Assembly: GCA_022704885.1 (NCBI GenBank)
Contig: JAKJFO010000143.1
Location: forward strand, 1-10,438
Source of the DNA: Candidatus Rifleibacteriota bacterium
GTDB lineage: Bacteria; Riflebacteria; Ozemobacteria; Ozemobacterales; Ozemobacteraceae
Length of the DNA: 10,438 nucleotides
Direction of reading: 5' to 3'
Part shown: in pieces, positions 5,776-10,438 of the stretch
Numbering within the stretch: the first letter of the stretch is position 1
Layout of the letters: each line of letters begins with the position of its first letter
The notes under the pieces: generated by a model
Told to the model about the DNA's origin: nothing
Seen by the model: the letters and a program-made list of their open reading frames with translations, nothing else
Databases searched by the model: none
Position numbers and translations under genes: made by a program

Positions 5776-6427
5776 GAGCAAATTTTTCTGTTATCTGCTT
5801 ACTGTCGTTGTTCTTATCGGTTTTTCGACCATCGCACCGGCTGAAGAGCTGGTTACGCCGATAGCCGACATCATAGCCAGCCCCGATGCCTTTGTCGGCA
5901 AGTTTGTCTCGGTTTATGGTCACTATTCAGGCTGGAAAAATGCGCCCGGCAGCCCGCCGGTAAGCCGGTCCGACTGGGTTCTCTGCGACGAGAATAACCA
6001 GGCGATATATTGCACCGGTACTATCCCACAGGATTCTGAAACCGGAGCCCCGGAAACCTTCTGGCGACCACTTTCTATTCTTGCGACCGTCAAAGTTGCG
6101 AACGGCCTGCCATACCTTGAAGTAAAGCAACTCAGGGCAATCAAGCCAGCTGTCGAAAAAATGGTTTCTGTTGCTCAGATTCTGTTTTCGCCAATCGAAA
6201 TGCAGGGCCAGCAGGTAGGACTTCTCGGAGTTCTGGCCAAAGGCTATGGCGTCAAGGGTGATCGCCTCTATCTGCTGGCAGACCCGACCGGAGCCATAAA
6301 GATCGGCAGAATGCCGAAACTTTATCCGAAGGGAACCATTCTGCATATTCGCGGCAATGTGATAAGCGACGAAAACGGCCTGCCGATGATCGACAACGTT
6401 GAGATTATCAGCGCCAAAGTAAACTGA
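5768..6427 (+). CDS. Exported protein with two tandem OB-like repeats
   Basis: A 219-residue protein with a Sec signal peptide (basic MIKSK, hydrophobic core 6-19, cleavage likely after APA at 23-25). I do not recognise a named family. The mature part looks like a duplicated small beta-barrel domain. Repeat 1 (about 32-125) runs IADIIASPDAFVGKFVSVYG, DWVLCDENNQAIYCTG and a strand ending NGLPYLEVKQLRAI. Repeat 2 (about 134-215) runs SVAQILFSPIEMQGQQVGLLG, RLYLLADPTGAIKIG and NGLPMIDNVEII. The pattern (residues before a 'GK/GQ-x-V' strand, a Gly turn, then D-x-x-x-x-A-I) resembles the OB-fold domains of exported bacterial proteins. The start at 5768 overlaps the preceding stop by eight nt and has GGGAG nine nt upstream. 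No enzyme motif is seen; ligand binding in the periplasm is a guess. Confidence 0.72.
   Translation: MIKSKFFCYLLTVVVLIGFSTIAPAEELVTPIADIIASPDAFVGKFVSVYGHYSGWKNAPGSPPVSRSDWVLCDENNQAIYCTGTIPQDSETGAPETFWRPLSILATVKVANGLPYLEVKQLRAIKPAVEKMVSVAQILFSPIEMQGQQVGLLGVLAKGYGVKGDRLYLLADPTGAIKIGRMPKLYPKGTILHIRGNVISDENGLPMIDNVEIISAKVN
5861..6412 (+). repeat. Internal protein-level duplication (two OB-like units)
   Basis: Codons at 5861-6142 and 6167-6412 encode two units alignable over three blocks: the SP-x5-G-x2-V-x3-G entry, the D-x4-AI strand, and the NGLP-containing strand with an Ile/Leu-rich end. The similarity is at protein level only, so the duplication is old. Confidence 0.6.
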
Positions 6428-6448
6428 ACAAAAGCGAAGCAACTAATA

Positions 6449-6479
6449 AAGGCTGATTTACCAGTGGTAAATCAGCCTT
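6449..6479. terminator. Bidirectional terminator between convergent units
   Basis: A perfect 14-bp stem (6449-6462 with 6466-6479, AAGGCTGATTTACC on the plus strand) has a 3-nt loop. It lies between the plus-strand OB-repeat gene (stop 6427) and the minus-strand pssA (stop 6501). The T runs on each side are short (ATTT on plus, TTTATT on minus), but the stem is strong and the position fits both directions. Confidence 0.82.
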
Positions 6480-6500
6480 ATTTGATGTCAGAAAAAACGT

Positions 6501-7322
6501 TCATTCAGGGGCTTCGGGTTGTGGCTTCTTTCTAAAGCGGCGCAGCAGACCAAGCGTATTTCGCAGCAGGCTGAAGGTCAACCCGTAGAGAGCAAAACCC
6601 CAGGTAAGAAAAAACAGGGTCATCGGCGGGTTAACAACAAGTGCCAACAGCAGCAGCGCAACGAAAAATTTGCGTTTGCCACTGGTTTGAGGAGTCTTCT
6701 TCATTGCCGGATATTCGATGGTGCTCACCATCAGAAAAGAAGTAACAGCAACAACAAAGGGTATGACCATGGCCGGAATTCGCAAAAAGTTGAAAAACTG
6801 CAGCTCAAAAATAGTCATGGTCGAGAGAATCCCGGCTCCTGCCGGTATCGGCAGACCAATGAACACATCCTGCTTTGAATGAGGCGTTACGTTGAAGCGG
6901 GCGAGTCTGAGAGCTCCGCATATTACAAAGACGCCTGAGATGACAAGACCAAACATACGGTCGTGCTCAAGGTACCGGGTATAAACAAGAAAAGCCGGAG
7001 CGACTCCGAAACTGACCAGATCTGCAAGAGAGTCAAGCTCGGCGCCAAAACGCGACTCGACCGAGGTAAGCCTGGCAAGACGGCCGTCGAGAATGTCAAA
7101 AATATTGGCCAGCAATATAAGCCAGCCGGCGGCAAGAAATTCGCCCTGTGAAGTCATGACTATAGCTATATAGCCACAGATAAGGTTCATCGAGGTGCAG
7201 GCATTGGGCAGAATTGAAAGATGCCTGCTGCTAAAACGGCGCCGGGGCTTGTCTGCAACCTCAGAACGAGAATCTGCCGGCAAAGAGGGCGTGGTTTCAG
7301 GGGTTTCGATGTGTTCTTCCAT
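6501..7322 (-). CDS. pssA: CDP-diacylglycerol-serine O-phosphatidyltransferase
   Basis: This 273-residue integral membrane enzyme joins serine to CDP-diacylglycerol, giving phosphatidylserine and CMP, at the inner membrane. The complete CDP-alcohol phosphotransferase motif is present: Asp76-x2-Asp79-Gly80-x2-Ala83-Arg84-x8-Gly93-x3-Asp97-x3-Asp101. Several hydrophobic segments surround it (about 46-75, 105-140, 160-205, 217-255). A charged, probably disordered N-terminal extension of about 35 residues (Glu/Thr/Pro-rich, then RRRFSSRH) precedes the first membrane helix, and the C-terminus is basic. The ATG at 7322 follows the psd stop by two nt and has only a weak ribosome binding site, so translation probably depends on coupling to psd. 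The pairing with psd, whose product uses this enzyme's phosphatidylserine, confirms serine rather than another alcohol as the likely acceptor. Confidence 0.93.
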   Translation of the reverse strand: MEEHIETPETTPSLPADSRSEVADKPRRRFSSRHLSILPNACTSMNLICGYIAIVMTSQGEFLAAGWLILLANIFDILDGRLARLTSVESRFGAELDSLADLVSFGVAPAFLVYTRYLEHDRMFGLVISGVFVICGALRLARFNVTPHSKQDVFIGLPIPAGAGILSTMTIFELQFFNFLRIPAMVIPFVVAVTSFLMVSTIEYPAMKKTPQTSGKRKFFVALLLLALVVNPPMTLFFLTWGFALYGLTFSLLRNTLGLLRRFRKKPQPEAPE

Positions 7323-7324
7323 TC

Positions 7325-7957
7325 TTATGACCGACGCGCGATGACGCTGCTGCCACCATAGACACGCTGACCAAGGCGAACTTCGATTCTGGCGTCGAGT
7401 GGCAGATAAATCTCGGTTCGTGAACCGAACCTGATGAGACCGAAGCGCTCACCTGCTTCTACAGTATTACCAGGGTTTTTCCAGCAGAGAATACGGCGTG
7501 CGATCAGACCGGCAATCTGTTTGACCAGCACGCGATAGCCTTCTGAGCCCTCTATTCCGATGGCGTTCTGCTCGTTATCGACAGAAGCTTTGGGCTCAAA
7601 TGCAGGCAGGAATTCACCAGGAGTGTAGTGCCGATACGCAACCTTGCCTTTGATCGGGGCACGATTGATATGAACATCGAAAATCGACAAAAAAATGCTT
7701 ACGCGCTTGGCCGGACCATCAATGAAAGGAACATGTTCGACCGAATCGATGCCGACGACCTTGCCATCAGCCGGAGAAACGATAAGACTGTCACCTGACG
7801 GAATTTCGCGCTCGGGATCACGGAAAAAATACATGGTAAAGGCAGCGCCCAGATAGAACAGACGACTCAACCAGCGTGAAACGGTAGAAGATACCAAACC
7901 GAGAACAAACAGAGAGCCTCCGATAAAAAAGCCTTCTCTGTGAATCGGGCTGCGCAT
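7325..7957 (-). CDS. psd: Phosphatidylserine decarboxylase proenzyme (short form)
   Basis: This 210-residue enzyme removes CO2 from phosphatidylserine to give phosphatidylethanolamine. It is the short form of the family, close in length to archaetidylserine-decarboxylase-like members rather than the roughly 300-residue E. coli type. Two hydrophobic segments at about 10-45 anchor it. YFFRDPER (43-50), SPADGKV (61-67) with Asp64, and FDVHINRAP (93-101) with His96 are conserved family motifs. Self-cleavage to the beta and pyruvoyl-bearing alpha chains is expected between Gly178 and Ser179 in RFGSRTE. AAGGAG lies eight nt before the ATG at 7957, and a consensus promoter stands upstream at 7995-8024. 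It is the first gene of the psd-pssA operon, with a two-nt gap to pssA. Confidence 0.94.
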   Translation of the reverse strand: MRSPIHREGFFIGGSLFVLGLVSSTVSRWLSRLFYLGAAFTMYFFRDPEREIPSGDSLIVSPADGKVVGIDSVEHVPFIDGPAKRVSIFLSIFDVHINRAPIKGKVAYRHYTPGEFLPAFEPKASVDNEQNAIGIEGSEGYRVLVKQIAGLIARRILCWKNPGNTVEAGERFGLIRFGSRTEIYLPLDARIEVRLGQRVYGGSSVIARRS

Positions 7958-7994
7958 GCAACAGTCTCCTTACTTGAACATTGTGTTTCGGCTC

Positions 7995-8024
7995 ATTATA
8001 ATCGCGGTCTCGTCAGCGTGTCAA
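7995..8024 (-). promoter_or_regulatory. Consensus sigma-70 promoter of psd-pssA
   Basis: Read on the minus strand: a perfect -35 TTGACA (8019-8024), an 18-nt spacer, and a perfect -10 TATAAT (7995-8000). The predicted start near 7988 gives a leader of about 30 nt before the psd ATG at 7957. It lies in the gap after the clostripain-like gene, so psd-pssA is transcribed on its own. Confidence 0.88.
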
Positions 8025-8043
8025 GGAAGTTGCCGCCATAAAC

Positions 8044-9861
8044 CTATTGAGTGTTGATGGTTGTCATGATGTCATCCCACAGTGTTGTCTGGCAGAAGTC
8101 GAGAAAGAAATAGTCGGAAGGTGAACTCCCGATATAGTCTGAAAGATAAGAAGCCTTGTCGGGGAAAGTTATCGAGATGCCGTTAGCTTCCGGATAAAAC
8201 CAGGACGATGTGTGACTGGTCACGACAAGCTGGTCGAACACGGCGAGAAGATGATCGGTAGAATTGGCTAGCAGAGGCAGGTTATTCCGGGCTCTGACGA
8301 TCAGGCTTCTGAGATCGCGGTATTCGGCTCGCTCAAAGGCCTGTACAACGTATTTTTTATCTCCTTCTTCATTGATAACCTCAAGGCTGTCGCGCAGATT
8401 GGCCATAACAACACCGTAAAGAGCAATTTCTGAATACAGACGAGTCATATAATCGTTGAACTTTGGCATAAATACATCAAATCCCGCATTTTTTACCATC
8501 GAAATCGTCGCGGCAACCTTTATGGCAGCATCGATGTAGCGTGACCGGTATTCTGAACATATCAGATCACCTAATTGCTGATTCGTCAATTTTGCCGGAG
8601 TGCTGGCGACTATCGAGCCGACAATTTTGCCGTAAGGCAGCCCCTGGGCTGGCACGAATGCCTGTGAAAACACCGTGAATTCTGCGCATCTGCGAAACTG
8701 CCAGGCAATTTCGATGCAGCCCATGCTGCAGGCATCGAACACCAGCAGATCGAGCGGGCGAGCATAACCGTCAAAAGTTGTGCAGGCACCTTCCAGCCAG
8801 GCGGCAATTTCGATTGGATTGCCGGTGTTACCAGAACTGTCATCGACGATCAGCGACCGTCTAAGTGTCGACGCATTCTTCCAGGCATCGGAATGTGAGC
8901 TGATAAAGAGCGCGTAACGGCGGGCGGGAAAGGCCCTGCGGCTCCAGGCAACGAAATCGGCAAGAACTGCGCCTGAGCTTGAATCAAGATGTCCAACGGC
9001 CGCCAGTTCGACCACTTTTTTATCGCTGAGCATCATGCGCTTGCCACCTTCTATCGGGAAGTCAGCCTGAATAAGGATCTGAGTGCCCGTCGGCAGACCA
9101 GCCGCCGCGATATCTTCGATATTGTCAGCGATCTGAGTGGCCAGACTGTTGTCGCCAGCCATATAGAAGAGCATCACCAGTTCATTCGGATATACTCCGG
9201 ATGCTCCCTGATGCAGAGCCTCGGCCATGGCCGTATAAGCAGCCTTAACTTCAGGAACCTGATCAAGTTTGCTTTGAGACAGTTTTTCTGGGTGTTTTTC
9301 GAGAACGTCGGCAATTGCATCGATCGTCGTCGAAAGATGCTGGGCATCGAGAGAATCAGGCTTGATGCGACGGCCATAGCGCTCACGCAGACATCGTGCA
9401 ATCATCGATCTGGCGGTAGAACGGATCGTCACCTCGGCTCTGACCTCGCCGTAAAGGCCCTGTGAGTCAGCGGCCATCCATTCGAGAACGAAGTTCGGGT
9501 GCGTTTTGTGCTGGCACAGAATCACAACCTGATCTCTGATGCTGATCGGCTGAAAAATGAAGCGCCCTTCAGTGTCAGCTGAGGACGAATTGCCGGGTTG
9601 ATCCTGAATTGAAAGTTCGAATGGTCTCAGATCTATCAGTGAAGGCGTTATTCCGCCAAGATTCTTATGAACTGCCACGTCCGCCAGGTTCACGATACCA
9701 GAAAGGCGCAGATCTGCAGGATAAGGAAACGGAAAAATAACCGGCGGGCCAGACTCGCCGGAGCAACCAGCGAGCAGCAAAAAGGCCGAGAGAACGATAA
9801 GCCAAAGCAACCGCCTCGCGAATGCCATGGCGAAACCGCGCCGGTTATTGCATAAAGTCAC
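8044..9861 (-). CDS. Clostripain-family (peptidase C11) lipoprotein
   Basis: This 605-residue protein is exported and lipid-anchored: a basic, hydrophobic signal region (to about 30) ends in a lipobox LLLAGC with Cys33. Residues about 50-130 look like a small beta-sandwich domain. The peptidase domain starts with the family hallmark YMAGDNSL (233-240). The catalytic dyad is predicted as His323 (ISSHSDAW) and Cys378 (FDACSMG), with downstream blocks FSQAFVPAQGLPY (398-410) and NGISITFP (560-567), all typical of clostripain-like proteases, which usually cut after Arg or Lys. The His motif is SSHSDAW instead of the usual HGGGW form. The start is a GTG at 9861 preceded by AGGTGG; an ATG 11 codons in lacks such a site. 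It begins 12 nt after the serS stop and is probably co-transcribed with it. No terminator is seen downstream. Confidence 0.88.
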   Translation of the reverse strand: MTLCNNRRGFAMAFARRLLWLIVLSAFLLLAGCSGESGPPVIFPFPYPADLRLSGIVNLADVAVHKNLGGITPSLIDLRPFELSIQDQPGNSSSADTEGRFIFQPISIRDQVVILCQHKTHPNFVLEWMAADSQGLYGEVRAEVTIRSTARSMIARCLRERYGRRIKPDSLDAQHLSTTIDAIADVLEKHPEKLSQSKLDQVPEVKAAYTAMAEALHQGASGVYPNELVMLFYMAGDNSLATQIADNIEDIAAAGLPTGTQILIQADFPIEGGKRMMLSDKKVVELAAVGHLDSSSGAVLADFVAWSRRAFPARRYALFISSHSDAWKNASTLRRSLIVDDSSGNTGNPIEIAAWLEGACTTFDGYARPLDLLVFDACSMGCIEIAWQFRRCAEFTVFSQAFVPAQGLPYGKIVGSIVASTPAKLTNQQLGDLICSEYRSRYIDAAIKVAATISMVKNAGFDVFMPKFNDYMTRLYSEIALYGVVMANLRDSLEVINEEGDKKYVVQAFERAEYRDLRSLIVRARNNLPLLANSTDHLLAVFDQLVVTSHTSSWFYPEANGISITFPDKASYLSDYIGSSPSDYFFLDFCQTTLWDDIMTTINTQ

Positions 9862-9865
9862 GTTA

Positions 9866-9871
9866 CCACCT
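9866..9871 (-). promoter_or_regulatory. Ribosome binding site for the clostripain-like gene
   Basis: AGGTGG on the minus strand lies four nt before a GTG at 9861, in the 12-nt gap after serS. It is an imperfect, closely spaced site but the only one near either candidate start. Confidence 0.5.
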
Positions 9872-9873
9872 GT

Positions 9874-10438
<565 letters not shown>

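Noticed and set aside
8989..9465. Plus-strand open frame of 158 codons opposite the clostripain-like gene
   Set aside because: It is antisense to a well-supported protease gene and its translation shows no family pattern.

Overview
The window reads as ordinary chromosome of a free-living bacterium with balanced base composition. It carries ten protein-coding genes, one of them cut by the right edge, plus one doubtful small reading frame. Strong AGGAG-type ribosome binding sites, consensus sigma-70 promoters and intrinsic terminators all point to Bacteria. A lipoprotein signal, two genes of phosphatidylethanolamine synthesis and signal-peptide-bearing proteins suggest a diderm (Gram-negative type) envelope. 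A sigma-54 activator, an FmdB zinc-ribbon protein, a cyclic-2,3-diphosphoglycerate-synthetase-like GTPase and a clostripain-type protease would fit an anaerobic or deep-branching lineage, but the phylum cannot be fixed from the sequence. No mobile element, CRISPR array, tRNA, rRNA or phage gene is visible.

Layout, left to right. Positions 1-725 hold a secreted thioredoxin-like protein (minus strand) with its own terminator (82-120) and promoter (765-793). Positions 804-2665 hold a minus-strand unit: promoter with an FNR-like box, a possible 43-codon reading frame, an FmdB zinc-ribbon gene, the cDPG-synthetase-like GTPase, and a strong terminator (804-844). Positions 2702-5178 hold an RNase Z-like metallo-beta-lactamase hydrolase, tightly coupled to a sigma-54 response regulator (minus strand). 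A short intergenic region at 5179-5331 separates this from the only plus-strand genes: a DUF1232 protein and an overlapping exported protein made of two OB-like repeats. A hairpin at 6449-6479 lies between these and the convergent psd-pssA operon (6501-7957, minus). That operon is driven by a TTGACA-18-TATAAT promoter and makes phosphatidylserine and then phosphatidylethanolamine. Positions 8044-10438 hold the 3' part of serS followed by a clostripain-family lipoprotein (minus).

The psd-pssA pair is a clear metabolic unit. The other groupings (RNase Z-like enzyme with a response regulator, serS with a protease lipoprotein, FmdB with a cDPGS-like GTPase, DUF1232 with a tandem-OB exported protein) are supported by spacing and overlap, but their functional logic is not established. 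I do not see convincing evidence for a wholly new multi-gene system. The most interesting items are the cDPGS-like/FmdB unit with its regulatory region, the tandem OB-repeat protein, and the hydrolase-regulator coupling.
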